Shown: positions 15,228 through 26,748, numbered from the stretch's first letter. The stretch is DNA of 41,615 nt from Spirochaetaceae bacterium (GCA_017622135.1 JAGARR010000012.1:1-41615), one strand, 5' to 3'. Numbers and translations are program-made. Notes: generated by a model not told the origin, from the letters alone.

Positions 15228-15701
15228 CTAGATGCTGATGTTCACCATGTTGGCAACCTGGGCCGACTGGGCGTACACGCTCTTGCTGTGGCGGTAGGGA
15301 TTGGCGACGCTTCCCAATCGCTCCTTGATTTGACCGATGTGAACCTTCAGCAGGTTGCGGTTGGTCTGATTTCGCTCCAAAACCTGCCGCTGAAGGCTCT
15401 CCAAATCAGCCTGGAGACGGGGAATCTCGTCCTCATCAACCGCCCCAGTCCGAACTTGATCTTGATACATGAGTTCCATGGGCTTGATGACCTTCTGAAG
15501 GCTGATGATGTGGGAGGCAATCTGCTGCTCAAGCTCAGTGTGTGCCAGCAGAGACTCGGTGTTTTCATCTTCGATAACCTTGCCCTGTGATTCCAGAACC
15601 TGAAGGTATTCCCGAAATTTTTCCCTCTGCTGCTCCAGCAAAGAACGGAAACGACGCAGGATTGCAGCCCGCTCGTCAATTTCAGCCTGGGTCAGTTCCA
15701 T
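15228..15701 (-). CDS. flgN: FlgN-like flagellar export chaperone
   Basis: A 157-residue, almost wholly helical protein: MELTQAEIDERAAILRRFRS and long heptad-rich segments through ADLESLQRQVLERNQTNRN, ending in YRHSKSVYAQSAQVANMVNI. FlgN chaperones guard hook-filament junction proteins before export. FlgN is poorly conserved, so the call leans on size, helical pattern, the serine/asparagine-rich C-terminus and the gene following fliS by 4 bases. The ribosome-binding site is weak (GGGTAAG), so it is probably coupled to fliS. Confidence 0.75.
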   Translation of the reverse strand: MELTQAEIDERAAILRRFRSLLEQQREKFREYLQVLESQGKVIEDENTESLLAHTELEQQIASHIISLQKVIKPMELMYQDQVRTGAVDEDEIPRLQADLESLQRQVLERNQTNRNLLKVHIGQIKERLGSVANPYRHSKSVYAQSAQVANMVNISI

Positions 15702-15705
15702 AGGC

Positions 15706-16152
15706 TTACCCGCTTATATCAATGCCATTCATCACAGGAGCAGGCTCCCGTCCTGACTCCGTTGCAGCCTCTGCCCATGCATCCCGCAATTGCATCAGCA
15801 TGTCCTGGATGAAGGTAATCTTCGTCCGGTCATGGCTGATGGAGATGTTCAGCAGCTCCTGATTGAAGTAGATGTACAATGACATGAGATTCTTCGAGAT
15901 GTCTCCGCCCGCCTCCATGTCCAGCGAAATCATCAGCTCGGTGATAATCTCCTGTACCTTCATGATGTGCTTGGAGAACTGCTCGATGTTCTGAGCCTCA
16001 ATCTTATTGCCGCCCATGAGATAGGAAACAGCATAGCTCAACTGGCGAATCGCTTCATCGTACAGCATCACCACCAGCTTTCCCTGGCTGGCTGTCTTTA
16101 CGCCAGTGTCACGATAGGCACCGTAGGCACCATAAGGTTGACCGTAGCCCAT
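15706..16152 (-). CDS. fliS: Flagellin export chaperone FliS
   Basis: Cytoplasmic chaperone that binds the flagellin C-terminus. MGYGQPYGAYGAYRDTGVKT is followed by ASQGKLVVMLYDEAIRQLSY, the family signature, and a four-helix bundle (KIEAQNIEQFSKHIMKVQEI, LMSLYIYFNQELLNISIS). At 148 residues it is slightly longer than most FliS, with a Gly/Tyr-rich start and a short C-terminal tail. AGGGGGG precedes the ATG. A sigma-28-type promoter lies upstream, as expected for a late flagellar gene. Confidence 0.93.
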   Translation of the reverse strand: MGYGQPYGAYGAYRDTGVKTASQGKLVVMLYDEAIRQLSYAVSYLMGGNKIEAQNIEQFSKHIMKVQEIITELMISLDMEAGGDISKNLMSLYIYFNQELLNISISHDRTKITFIQDMLMQLRDAWAEAATESGREPAPVMNGIDISG

Positions 16153-16181
16153 TTTTACCCCCCTAACAGTTACTTCTTTAA

Positions 16182-16208
16182 ATATCGGAGGTGGAAAAAT
16201 GGCCTTTA
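16182..16208 (-). promoter_or_regulatory. Sigma-28 (FliA) promoter of fliS-flgN
   Basis: Minus strand TAAA (16208-16205), exactly 15 bases, then TCCGATAT (16189-16182). The family consensus is TAAA-N15-GCCGATAA, so all four -35 bases and six of eight -10 bases match. Confidence 0.8.
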
Positions 16209-16258
16209 GTTTTATTTAAAAAAATCCCTGTGGTATCGACTATTATCTTGTTTTTTCG

Positions 16259-16264
16259 TATATT
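16259..16264 (+). promoter_or_regulatory. -10 box of ftsH
   Basis: TATATT, predicting a leader of only about 13 bases that still contains GAGGT before the ATG at 16284. The -35 region is not clear. Confidence 0.4.
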
Positions 16265-16283
16265 CTTAATATGAGGTTGATTA

Positions 16284-18281
<1,998 letters not shown>

Positions 18282-18298
18282 CAGATAGTGCAGACGAC

Positions 18299-18345
18299 AA
18301 AAAACTGCTTCCACAGGGCAAACTCCCTTGGAAGCAGTTTTTTTT
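18299..18345. terminator. Terminator after ftsH
   Basis: AAAAAACTGCTTCCA (18299-18313) pairs with TGGAAGCAGTTTTTT (18329 onward), with an inner AGGG/CCCT extension and a run of eight T. The A-run on the left makes it usable for the convergent gene too. Confidence 0.92.
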
Positions 18346-18377
18346 GGAGGGAAAAAGATTTCTGCCCCCACCAGCCT

Positions 18378-20108
18378 TCAGGAGTCTGCTGATGAACCCG
18401 AATCCGATACACTCTGTGGCATAAGGAAAAGCCGTCCCCGTATCTCTGTCATTTTATTTTGTACCCATCGTCCCGTCCTGTTATCACTGGGAGTGAGTGC
18501 AGATGTAATCTGGTATCGCTCTTGTACAAAGAAGTGCTTCTCATGGTCATTTTCAGAAACCTTGGTAAAGCCTGCCAATGATGGGGAAGCATCATTCTTG
18601 AAAGCCTTCTCCATATCAGTCAATGTGCGGCAGGTTTCCGACTTGTTCCAGTCGAATTCCTTACCATTCAACACAGCTTCTATCACATCTCGTTTTCTTG
18701 ACACTTCGGTTTTTGTGTCCTCCGGCAGCATTTTGCCTTCCTGTTCAATGGCTGCATACACCACGGAATACAACCAATCCTCAATTTCATCGGGAAACAG
18801 ATTTTTTTCAGCACAGGGAATTTCAAGTCGCACAAAACCATTTCTCTCTTCATTTTGCCGCAGCGTGTAGGTGTCTTTCTTCTTATTCAGCTGCCCTTGT
18901 AAATCACAAATTTTCTGTTTCAGTTCCTTGTTCTCATTTTCAAGCCTGTCATAACCTTCCCTCAATCCCTCGCCTTCAGCCTTTGCATGAGCATTCTGGC
19001 GTTCCAAATCCGTTATCCTGTTTTCCAACTCACGGATACGATATGACAGGTCCTCATTCTCCTGTGTCAGACTTGCAACAGTCTCCTGCTCCAAGACAGA
19101 TGTCGGAGAGTCAGTTTTTTCACCCCTGCACTGGTTTTCAATCTGCTTCAACGACTGACTGACAAGGAACTGGTTCATGGCCTGTTCTTCCGCCTGTCGT
19201 TGGACTAAAAAAAAGTCTTGCTCCTTATATTTATGAAAAAAATCCTCGAATCCGCCCTTCTGTTCTTCCTCAAAATTATGCTTCGTAAGTCCAAAGGTTG
19301 TGTCAATAATCTCCCTCATCAAGTCATCGGGAGACTCCAGATCATCAAGCACCCAACTCATTTCCTGCCCATGACAGGATATCCCCACTGTTGGCTCGAA
19401 CATATCCCTGGTCTTTTCATACTCTGGCCACTGCTCTAGCATCTTTGTAACACTGCTCTTTGAGCTCACCTGCCGCTCCAATCTTGACGACATCTTTTCC
19501 TTGATTGCACTGATTACCGGATCCCGTTCAACAAAACCTCTCATATAGTCTATCTCGTCACGAGTATAAAAGTTCGCCCCAAGAAACCACAGTTCTTCCG
19601 CAAGAGTATTCGCCTGTGCCAACAAATCCCCTTCCCGAATGTCTGAAAGCAAAATCTTCAGATTATCATCGCTCTCATACTTTTTTTGCGCATGCTCCAG
19701 TTTCTTTGGCGGATTTGACACCTGATTCTTATGGAGTATCAATTTCTTCTGTTTTATCCTTTCAAGGAAATCAAGAAACAGAAACTGGTCTCCACTTGTT
19801 TTCTCGTAAAAAGACAGGGGACAGCACATTTCCTTGCCGCAATTCTTTTCTTTCTTGCTGAATATGATTTGAAGAAAAGACTCCGCATTACCCAGCACAC
19901 CAGCAAACTTGAAGCACCCCCACTCATCGTCTTCAAGCCAGCTAAACGATTTGGCAGCATCCTGCCAGAAAAAATAACGCGGTGGAGAAGACTCCGGCAG
20001 AGACAATTCTTGGTTTGTCCGACTTTGCAGAAAACCAGCAATGCATTTCCAAATACAGCAAACAGAGACATTTCCCTTCAGTTTGTACACCTTTCCCCAT
20101 TCCGCCAT
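18378..20108 (-). CDS. Unknown coiled-coil protein, 576 aa
   Basis: I do not recognise this protein. The N-terminal third is aromatic and cysteine-containing (FFWQDAAKSFSWLEDDEWG), the middle is helical and acidic, and residues about 338-410 form a clear coiled coil (ENEDLSYRIRELENRITDLE). A separate C-terminal domain follows (NLFPDEIEDWLYSVVYAAIE, RKRDVIEAVLNGKEFDWNK, ITSALTPSDNRTGRWVQNK). No signal peptide or membrane segment. The ATG has GGGAGGG upstream. It begins 10 bases after the ACT-domain gene, but codon use is far more AT-rich than its neighbours, suggesting it was acquired behind an existing promoter. A role in defence is possible but unproven. Confidence 0.7.
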   Translation of the reverse strand: MAEWGKVYKLKGNVSVCCIWKCIAGFLQSRTNQELSLPESSPPRYFFWQDAAKSFSWLEDDEWGCFKFAGVLGNAESFLQIIFSKKEKNCGKEMCCPLSFYEKTSGDQFLFLDFLERIKQKKLILHKNQVSNPPKKLEHAQKKYESDDNLKILLSDIREGDLLAQANTLAEELWFLGANFYTRDEIDYMRGFVERDPVISAIKEKMSSRLERQVSSKSSVTKMLEQWPEYEKTRDMFEPTVGISCHGQEMSWVLDDLESPDDLMREIIDTTFGLTKHNFEEEQKGGFEDFFHKYKEQDFFLVQRQAEEQAMNQFLVSQSLKQIENQCRGEKTDSPTSVLEQETVASLTQENEDLSYRIRELENRITDLERQNAHAKAEGEGLREGYDRLENENKELKQKICDLQGQLNKKKDTYTLRQNEERNGFVRLEIPCAEKNLFPDEIEDWLYSVVYAAIEQEGKMLPEDTKTEVSRKRDVIEAVLNGKEFDWNKSETCRTLTDMEKAFKNDASPSLAGFTKVSENDHEKHFFVQERYQITSALTPSDNRTGRWVQNKMTEIRGRLFLMPQSVSDSGSSADS

Positions 20109-20118
20109 GGCTCCCTCC

Positions 20119-20388
20119 CTAGATTCGATGCATGGCGCTGAAAACCTTTTCGTGCATGATATTGATGGTGACCTTCAGCTGGCTGCCCAAGTCCTCTAGG
20201 GCGGCGCGAAGCTCCTCCATGGGAATAGTAGCGGCAGAGAGCTCCACCATCATCATCATGACAAAGTTGCCGGAGAGAATGGTCTGACTGATGTCTGCTA
20301 TGTTGATGCTGTGCTGGGCAAGAAAGTTGCTCACCTTGGCGATGATGCCCACCTGGTCTGTTCCTACAACGGTAATGATTGCGTTCAT
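20119..20388 (-). CDS. ACT-domain protein (UPF0237 family)
   Basis: An 89-residue single ACT domain: MNAIITVVGTDQVGIIAKVS, then NINIADISQTILSGNFVMMM. The GxDxxGIIAKVSxxLA pattern and length match UPF0237, small ligand-binding regulators related to GcvR; the ligand is unknown. The ATG at 20388 follows a TATGAT box by 6 bases. It is the promoter-proximal gene for the unknown coiled-coil protein and lies 102 bases after dgt on the same strand. Confidence 0.92.
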   Translation of the reverse strand: MNAIITVVGTDQVGIIAKVSNFLAQHSINIADISQTILSGNFVMMMMVELSAATIPMEELRAALEDLGSQLKVTINIMHEKVFSAMHRI

Positions 20389-20394
20389 GGTAAA

Positions 20395-20423
20395 ATCATA
20401 GCGGAATTCAATTCCTTTGGAAA
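20395..20423 (-). promoter_or_regulatory. Promoter of the ACT-domain gene (leaderless type)
   Basis: Minus strand TTTCCA (20423-20418), 17-base spacer, TATGAT (20400-20395), then 6 bases to the ATG. Confidence 0.5.
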
Positions 20424-20490
20424 GGGGAACTGGGGAAATCTGGGGAATTCGGCATCTGTCGTCAGGGCTGAGACTGAATCGCTCAGCCAG

Positions 20491-21738
20491 CTAGAAGCTG
20501 ATGATTTCCTGATGGACGGCGATGGCGAACTGGTCGGTCATGCCGGAGATGAATTCAATGACGCACTTGCTGAATCCCGCCGGGCTGGACAAATCGAACA
20601 CTGGCTGGATGGTGTCGAATTTCAGTCTGGAACGCATCTCTGGATGATAGTCGGTGTACTTCACCAGCCAGTCCTCGAAGGTGGAGCCCAGCAGGGGGTA
20701 CTGCTTGAGGCAGAAGCCCACCTTCTGGCTGGGCACAAAGGGCTGGGTCTGGAGCAGAAGGCGGTAGATGGTGTGGATGACCGCCGTGGCGTAGTGCTGG
20801 AATTCCAAAAGCCGCCAGTGTCGGTAGATGTTGGCATAGTTGAAGGACTTGAGCTTGTTCATAAACTTGAAGTGGGCGGGGGAGAACACCAGTCCCGCCT
20901 CCGGGGAGCTTTGCTGGCACAGGTCCACAATCAGGTCGTTGATGAGGACGGTGGTGTTCACGGTCTTGCCTTTTTTGGTGGCGGGAAAGCCGAAGCACTC
21001 GGCGACAATTTCCCGCAGCTGGCGGTAGGCCCCCATGTCCAGGATGTGATACTGGCGGGCGTCCTCAATGTCCCGGCCCAGGTAGGCAATCTTGTCGGAG
21101 AGCTTCACCACGCAGCCCTCCCAGGTGTAGGGCTGAACGCTGCCCGCCTTCTTGATGTCGTAGAGGGGAATGGCCTGGCTACGGGGACGGATGCCGCTCT
21201 CGTCCACCTCACCGCAATGGCACACGATGCCGTCCCGCACGGCGTAGGTCAAATCCAGGTTTCTGGCGTGGCCGTCAGGGTCCTGCAATGTTTCGATGTA
21301 GTCGGCAAAGAAGAGGCTGTTGCGCTCGTGCCAAAATCGTTTTGGGGCATTTTCGCCTGGCTTTTGGGGTAAAAGCTTGTTCAGGCAGTCCTCCCCAAAG
21401 TGGCCGAAGGGGGCATGGCCAATATCATGTCCCAGGGCGATGGCGGAGGTCAGCTGCTCGTTCAGGCCTAAGTGCTTGGCGATGGTAGAAGCCACGGAAG
21501 CCACGTGAAAGACGTGCTCCATGCGGGTGCAGATGTGGTCGTTCTTGGGTGCGAAGAACACCTGAGTCTTGTGCTTGAGCCTGCGGAAGGCCTCGCAGTG
21601 CAAGAGCCGGGTGTAGTCCCGCTCAAATTCCGTACGGATGTCGTTGTTGCGGGAATAGAGCTGGTGCTGCCGCTGGATTGCCTGCTGCCAGTTGGGATGC
21701 CCCTCCTGACATTTTTCCTGGATGAATGCGTCTTTCAT
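20491..21738 (-). CDS. dgt: dGTP triphosphohydrolase-like HD protein
   Basis: Hydrolyses dNTPs to the nucleoside and tripolyphosphate, tuning DNA precursor pools. HD-domain residues are visible: RTEFERDYTRLLHCEAFRRL, HTRMEHVFHVA-type His, and GHDIGHAPFGHFGE with the HD pair near residue 108. A further Asp is in KLSDKIAYLGRDIEDA. 415 residues is in the range of the dGTPase family. The ATG at 21738 follows a TATAGT box by 6 bases. Divergent from the large lipoprotein gene. Confidence 0.92.
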   Translation of the reverse strand: MKDAFIQEKCQEGHPNWQQAIQRQHQLYSRNNDIRTEFERDYTRLLHCEAFRRLKHKTQVFFAPKNDHICTRMEHVFHVASVASTIAKHLGLNEQLTSAIALGHDIGHAPFGHFGEDCLNKLLPQKPGENAPKRFWHERNSLFFADYIETLQDPDGHARNLDLTYAVRDGIVCHCGEVDESGIRPRSQAIPLYDIKKAGSVQPYTWEGCVVKLSDKIAYLGRDIEDARQYHILDMGAYRQLREIVAECFGFPATKKGKTVNTTVLINDLIVDLCQQSSPEAGLVFSPAHFKFMNKLKSFNYANIYRHWRLLEFQHYATAVIHTIYRLLLQTQPFVPSQKVGFCLKQYPLLGSTFEDWLVKYTDYHPEMRSRLKFDTIQPVFDLSSPAGFSKCVIEFISGMTDQFAIAVHQEIISF

Positions 21739-21744
21739 GAGTCA

Positions 21745-21773
21745 ACTATACTTTGTTCCCTTCTATTAGACAA
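21745..21773 (-). promoter_or_regulatory. Promoter of dgt (leaderless type)
   Basis: Minus strand TTGTCT (21773-21768), 17-base spacer, TATAGT (21750-21745), then 6 bases to the ATG. Confidence 0.65.
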
Positions 21774-21873
21774 GGCCATTATTAGGGAAGTCAAATTAAG
21801 TCAAAACCATGAAAAAAAACGGACAACCCTCCCGATTTGTGGTATTTCTATCAACAGCAAAATTGACTTCAAT

Positions 21874-21902
21874 TTGATTGCAGGGTAGAACTATCCTACA
21901 CT
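21874..21902 (+). promoter_or_regulatory. Promoter of the large lipoprotein gene (leaderless type)
   Basis: TTGATT (21874-21879), 17-base spacer, TACACT (21897-21902), then 6 bases to the ATG at 21909. Confidence 0.65.
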
Positions 21903-21908
21903 AAAAGT

Positions 21909-24527
21909 ATGAGGAAAATTCTCGCCATGACGACACTGTTTGCCCTGTCCCTCCTGTGCTTCCTGGCCTGTTCCGCCTGTACGGTGGTTCCCAGCAGCAA
22001 CGCCTCCCAGCTGGCCAGCTTCTACCATCAGGCCGCCGTTCCACTGGAAACTTTGGATGCCTCCGCCAACGTCAACGGCAGCCTCCCGGATCAGGTGTAT
22101 ATCAAGACCCTCACCCAGACCTTCTGCCGGGACTACCAGTTCTGCATTGAGGACGGCCGCATCTACTACAAGCTGATGTCCGGAGCGGAATACAGCAACC
22201 CCGGCCTGGATGAGACCCACTGGCAGCTGGTGGGAGGAACCGGCCTGCCTACCCCACAGAAGGCCGCTGACGCAAAATTCCCTGCCCCTACTGAAATCGT
22301 GGAGATTTCCGCCGATGCAGATGCCCTTCTGGCCTTCGACTCGGAGGGTGGCATGTACCAGATGTTCACCAACACAAACTCTCCCGGAAAACCCTTTGAG
22401 TGGATCTGGGACTTTGGCTGGCCGGAACGAACCCATCTGGTGCAGAACCAGCTGGTGAAGAACAAGCGGGCCTGGGCATCGGCAGCCCGTCGCCAGGATG
22501 TGTTGTGGCATGAGGACATCTACGGAAATCCCCACCACTACGGCACCATGGGAATCGAGACCATCTATTTTCTGACGGAGGATGGACAGCACATCCGCTT
22601 CACCGACTCTGGCCTTCCCGCCGACTTCAGCCGCAGTCTCCAGGGGCCTGAGGAGGGAACCTTCATCGCCGAAAACCTCAGTGCCAGCGCCTCCACCCTG
22701 TTTGTCATCAACAAGGCCGGAACCATGTACACCCGGCTGGCAGATTTTGACACCATCGGCTGCGACCCCATGTTCTTCAAATACACCTATGAACGGCTCC
22801 CCCAGAAATACGACGGAACCCAGTACCTGTCCAACTATTCTCCCTGGGCCCTGCCCTCGGAGCCATGGCTGCGACAGCCTGACATCCCCCTGGAGGGACA
22901 GGCTCGCCTCACCCGCCATATCACCATCCTGCAGAACGGACGGGGCAATGCGGCAAGGGAGCTGCGGGTGGCGGGAACCAACGCCCAGGGACAGACGGGC
23001 TATTATTCCAAGGCCATCTTTGACGCTCGGCCGGAGGACTGGAATTTTATAGCGGCTCCCCTCCAGCTGGCAGAAGACACCTTCCTGCCGGTGACCGCCG
23101 AGGGGGTGCCCCAAGAAGTGCTGGACAACCTGTCTGGCCCCAGCCAGAAGCTGCGTTTCTCAGGCTCGGTGTGGCAGGAAGGCCACCGCATTCCAGAGCT
23201 CACCTGCACGGTCAAGGACTTCATCATGAGCGAGGGAGCCTGCACCCTGGAGCTGAGCTACAGGGACGAGACAAAATCTATCACCCTGCACCCCGTGGAA
23301 ATGTGGTCCTACATGTTCCGTCACGACCCCGGCCTCGACGGAACCCAGAAGAATTTCTTCATTACTATCGAGTATCCGGCAAGCTCCTTGGAATCGAAAT
23401 ACCCGGAATTCCAGACAATACTACACAAGCTTTTCGCCGACAAGAACAAGGTGGTGTTCTCCAGCCACGCCGCCGCCACAGAAAACCTGTTCTACCTGGC
23501 AGTGGACTACAAGGATCCCAAACTCGTAAACCGTCCCCTTTCTGCCAGAGAAGATTCAGGAGTGCCGGTGGTGGCAGCGCCCAGACAGAAAAAAAACGAC
23601 TTTGTATTTATCCTCACCAGCCAGGGTACTGATTCCCAGCAGGACTATACTAGACTGGCAGCCAAAACCCTCTACCAGTCCCCCGCCGTGGAGCAATTCA
23701 CCTCCCAGCGACTGCAGCTGGAACCAGGCACCACCATCACCCAGGAAAATCGGGCAGTCCTGGACAAGGCTCTTCTGGAGAACCAGACCTACCAATCCAT
23801 GCTGCTGCAGGAACTGGAGCTGTTCAAGCAATATGCCTCCAAGGCAAACGTGTCCCGCTGGGGCTACAACATTGCGGACCTGCTCACCACTGTCACGCTG
23901 CTCAACCAAATTGACTTTCCCAAGATAAAGACAGCCACCAGCTTCGGCGGAGAGATTCTGGAACAAAACGCCCGCACCTACAAGGCTCAGTTCCAGACCC
24001 GCTCCTGGACCTATTCTCACCTGCTGGAGCTGCTGGACCTCCGCATCGCCACCTACAAGGCGCTGCAGAAGGTGCTGAAGGAGGGGGCCAATGCGGTGCA
24101 GGTGCCGAAAAAACTGTACGACACCCATTTTCAGTATCTGACGGCGGCACAGTTCCCCGCTGCAATCCAAGGTGCTTCCAGCCTCGGTCAAGATTGCCAG
24201 GCCACCATCCTCCTTTTGCCCGATGTCCCCCTGTTCCCCGGCCTGTGCCTCGTATTGCAGGAGGACGGTGAGACATACTTTGTACTTATAGAGCTGAAAA
24301 ATTCAGCAAAACAGATTTTTTCCAGAAAAACTCCACCCTCACCAGACAAGCCCCTGATTACAGATGCCCAATTCACCGTATTTTCTGATTCAGGGATCAT
24401 TCCCAAGGAGCTGAAGGACATCCCGAAATGGGAGGGAACCGTACACTGGAACGGAAGCGAACTTGTTGTGGCTGCAAAAACGAGTTTCTTTGGAACAGAA
24501 CAGTTGTTTCATAGTTCCATGGAGTAA
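21909..24527 (+). CDS. Large putative lipoprotein of unknown function
   Basis: 872 residues. MRKILAMTTLFALSLLCFLAC is a lipoprotein-type signal with Cys21 the likely lipidated residue (spirochaete lipoboxes are relaxed; Cys24 is an alternative). The first half has repeated aromatic beta-rich segments (EGGMYQMFTNTNSPGKPFEW, IYFLTEDGQHIRFTDSGLPA, LFVINKAGTMYTRLADFDTI) that look like propeller blades. The second half is more helical (ENQTYQSMLLQELELFKQYA), followed by a final small beta domain. I cannot name a family. Probably anchored in the inner or outer membrane. Same strand as the chemoreceptor gene, which has its own promoter. Confidence 0.8.
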   Translation: MRKILAMTTLFALSLLCFLACSACTVVPSSNASQLASFYHQAAVPLETLDASANVNGSLPDQVYIKTLTQTFCRDYQFCIEDGRIYYKLMSGAEYSNPGLDETHWQLVGGTGLPTPQKAADAKFPAPTEIVEISADADALLAFDSEGGMYQMFTNTNSPGKPFEWIWDFGWPERTHLVQNQLVKNKRAWASAARRQDVLWHEDIYGNPHHYGTMGIETIYFLTEDGQHIRFTDSGLPADFSRSLQGPEEGTFIAENLSASASTLFVINKAGTMYTRLADFDTIGCDPMFFKYTYERLPQKYDGTQYLSNYSPWALPSEPWLRQPDIPLEGQARLTRHITILQNGRGNAARELRVAGTNAQGQTGYYSKAIFDARPEDWNFIAAPLQLAEDTFLPVTAEGVPQEVLDNLSGPSQKLRFSGSVWQEGHRIPELTCTVKDFIMSEGACTLELSYRDETKSITLHPVEMWSYMFRHDPGLDGTQKNFFITIEYPASSLESKYPEFQTILHKLFADKNKVVFSSHAAATENLFYLAVDYKDPKLVNRPLSAREDSGVPVVAAPRQKKNDFVFILTSQGTDSQQDYTRLAAKTLYQSPAVEQFTSQRLQLEPGTTITQENRAVLDKALLENQTYQSMLLQELELFKQYASKANVSRWGYNIADLLTTVTLLNQIDFPKIKTATSFGGEILEQNARTYKAQFQTRSWTYSHLLELLDLRIATYKALQKVLKEGANAVQVPKKLYDTHFQYLTAAQFPAAIQGASSLGQDCQATILLLPDVPLFPGLCLVLQEDGETYFVLIELKNSAKQIFSRKTPPSPDKPLITDAQFTVFSDSGIIPKELKDIPKWEGTVHWNGSELVVAAKTSFFGTEQLFHSSME

Positions 24528-24558
24528 GGGCAGCTTTACCCCACTCCAGTTTTTGTCC

Positions 24559-24587
24559 TTGCTTGTCGATAAACTAAGTGATATAAT
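24559..24587 (+). promoter_or_regulatory. Promoter of the chemoreceptor gene
   Basis: TTGCTT (24559-24564), 17-base spacer, perfect TATAAT (24582-24587). Unlike its neighbours this transcript has a leader of about 60 bases ending in GGGGGAG. Confidence 0.65.
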
Positions 24588-24656
24588 AAAAATTGTCCGC
24601 AGGTGGGAAACACATCATCGGGCAAGGAAAACGAAAGAAGGAATGGGGGAGACGAA

Positions 24657-26663
24657 ATGAAAAGTTTAAAGACCACCTTGATTGTTGTGACTAGTGCTAT
24701 CGTGCTGACAGTCGCATTGGTAAGTACCTTTTTGGCATATGCCTTTGCACGGGATGCAGCCGAGAAGATTATTCTGGAGGACAACCTGGTGACGGCACAG
24801 GCGCTTGGAAAGTACCTTGAGACACGAGCCAATATGGAGATAGAGGTTCTGAGTGCCATAGCGGTACAGCCTGAAATGACGGATCCCACCATGTCCCTGG
24901 CAGACAAGGCAGCCTTCTTGAGCAATATCGCCGCCATGGATAACCAGCGCATTGCCTACACTGTTTGCGACGCACAGGGAAACGGATATACAAACACCGG
25001 CATTGACCGTGATGTGTCCGACCGGGACAACTTCAGGGAGGCTATCCGTGGAAACAACTTTGTCTCTGATCCTATTGAAAGCGAACTGCGGCCCGGAACA
25101 ATGGCTGTCACCTATGCAGTGCCCATCCGAGACCCAAACAACAATCGTATCACTGGAGCCATCCTTCTTGAGAAGGATGCCCAGAACATCTCCACCATCG
25201 TAGGAGAATTCGTTGTGGGACAGACAGGCGGTCCCTTCATCGTCAGCCGGGAAACAGGAAATACCGTGGCCCACCAGGAGTATGAGCGGGTTCAGAAAGG
25301 CGAGAACGTTGCCAGCGTAGCCAAGACCAACAAGGACTTTGTGGAGCTTGCAGCAAATGTAACCAAGGCTGTGAATGGCGAGACTGGAACTGCTGTCTAC
25401 AACTATATGGGACAGACCTACCTTATGGCCTATACACCCATGGACAGCATCAACTGGTCTGTTCTTATCCGCGCGCCCTTGGCCGAATTCACTGAAGAGA
25501 TTGAGCTGATGCTGAAAATCATGATTGTGGTTGCTGTCATCCTGATTGCCGCTGGTGTTGGTGTGGCCATATTCCTGGGAATCTCCATTACCACCCCCGT
25601 CAAGGTTATCGAGGGAGCGTTGGAGTGCATGGCCAAGGGAGACTTGGTGATGTCCCACATTCCTGCCGAGACACGCAATAAGATTAGTGCACGCAAGGAC
25701 GAGCTAGGAGCCATGAGCCGTGCCCTGGTAGAGATGCTTAGCCAGCTGGTAAAGATGGTCACCTCCATTATGACCAACGCCCGCCAGATAGAGAGCGGCA
25801 GCGAGCAGATTAGCTCCACCAGCCAGTCAATTTCCTCTGGAGCCGCCGAGCAGGCAGCCTCCACAGAAGAGATGTCCTCCACCATGGAAGAGATGGCTTC
25901 CAACATCCGTCAGACTGCCGACAATGCTGCCAAGACCAATAGTATTGCTGAGCGGACCGCCTCCGATAGCAAGACTGGTGGAACTGCGGTAAGCGATGCG
26001 GTTGCCGCAGTCAAGGACATTGCGGAGAAGATTCACATCGTCGAGGACATTGCCAGCCAGACCAACCTGCTTTCTTTGAATGCCGCCATTGAGGCTGCCC
26101 GTGCTGGCGAGGCAGGAAAGGGATTCTCCGTTGTTGCAAGTGAGGTCCGCAAACTGGCGGAGCGCAGCCAGGTTGCTGCTGGTGAAATCAGCGAGCTTTC
26201 TGCCCGTACCCTTGCCGCCGCAGAGAATGCCGGCAACCTGATTGAGCATGTTATCCCCAGCATCGACGAGACCACCGAGTTGGTTGAAGAGATTGCCGTG
26301 GCTTGCCGTGAGCAGGACAATGGCGCCCAGCAGGTGAGCAAGGCCATCGTACAGCTGGACTCCGTTGTGCAGCAGAATGCCGCCGCCTCCGAGGAGATGG
26401 CAGCCATGGCCGAGGAGCTTTCCTCCAACGCCAAGAATTTGGTGGAGCTGATTTCCTTCTTCAAGCTGGACAATCGGTCTGCAGTGGCAGCTGCCGTCAG
26501 TGCCACAAGAAGTGCTCCCATGGCCAGCAGCCCCAAGGCAAACACTGCCATACCGGCAGCAAGACCAGCAGCACCCGCAACTGTTCACAAGCCCAGTGGT
26601 GGCGGTGCTGTAAGCCACAAGCCCTCAGTCTCCATCTCCGATGATGACTTTGAGGAGTTCTAA
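24657..26663 (+). CDS. Methyl-accepting chemotaxis protein
   Basis: Transmembrane chemoreceptor, 668 residues. The ATG at 24657 behind GGGGGAG starts [22 protein letters not shown]1 about 7-29; an open frame extends upstream to 24603 but lacks support. The periplasmic part resembles a dCache domain ([56 protein letters not shown]). TM2 is about 282-304, then HAMP, then the signalling hairpin with [20 protein letters not shown]. The tail is Ala/Pro-rich and ends [10 protein letters not shown], an acidic-aromatic end that could be an adaptor-enzyme tether. The ligand is not predictable by eye, though dCache domains often bind amino acids. Confidence 0.95.
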   Translation: MKSLKTTLIVVTSAIVLTVALVSTFLAYAFARDAAEKIILEDNLVTAQALGKYLETRANMEIEVLSAIAVQPEMTDPTMSLADKAAFLSNIAAMDNQRIAYTVCDAQGNGYTNTGIDRDVSDRDNFREAIRGNNFVSDPIESELRPGTMAVTYAVPIRDPNNNRITGAILLEKDAQNISTIVGEFVVGQTGGPFIVSRETGNTVAHQEYERVQKGENVASVAKTNKDFVELAANVTKAVNGETGTAVYNYMGQTYLMAYTPMDSINWSVLIRAPLAEFTEEIELMLKIMIVVAVILIAAGVGVAIFLGISITTPVKVIEGALECMAKGDLVMSHIPAETRNKISARKDELGAMSRALVEMLSQLVKMVTSIMTNARQIESGSEQISSTSQSISSGAAEQAASTEEMSSTMEEMASNIRQTADNAAKTNSIAERTASDSKTGGTAVSDAVAAVKDIAEKIHIVEDIASQTNLLSLNAAIEAARAGEAGKGFSVVASEVRKLAERSQVAAGEISELSARTLAAAENAGNLIEHVIPSIDETTELVEEIAVACREQDNGAQQVSKAIVQLDSVVQQNAAASEEMAAMAEELSSNAKNLVELISFFKLDNRSAVAAAVSATRSAPMASSPKANTAIPAARPAAPATVHKPSGGGAVSHKPSVSISDDDFEEF

Positions 26664-26712
26664 GAAGCTGGGCTGATTGACAGCCCCTCAATACAATGTC
26701 CAAGGTGACAGC

Positions 26713-26748
26713 AAGTCCTTCTGGCTACTACCAGAAGGACTTTTTTTT
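26713..26748 (+). terminator. Terminator after the chemoreceptor gene
   Basis: AAGTCCTTCTGG (26713-26724) pairs perfectly with CCAGAAGGACTT (26731-26742), continuing into a run of eight T. Confidence 0.95.

Noticed and set aside
20311..21372. 353-residue plus-strand ORF opposite dgt
   Set aside because: Antisense shadow of the HD protein; no start signals and a repetitive Gly/Val/Leu/His-rich translation.
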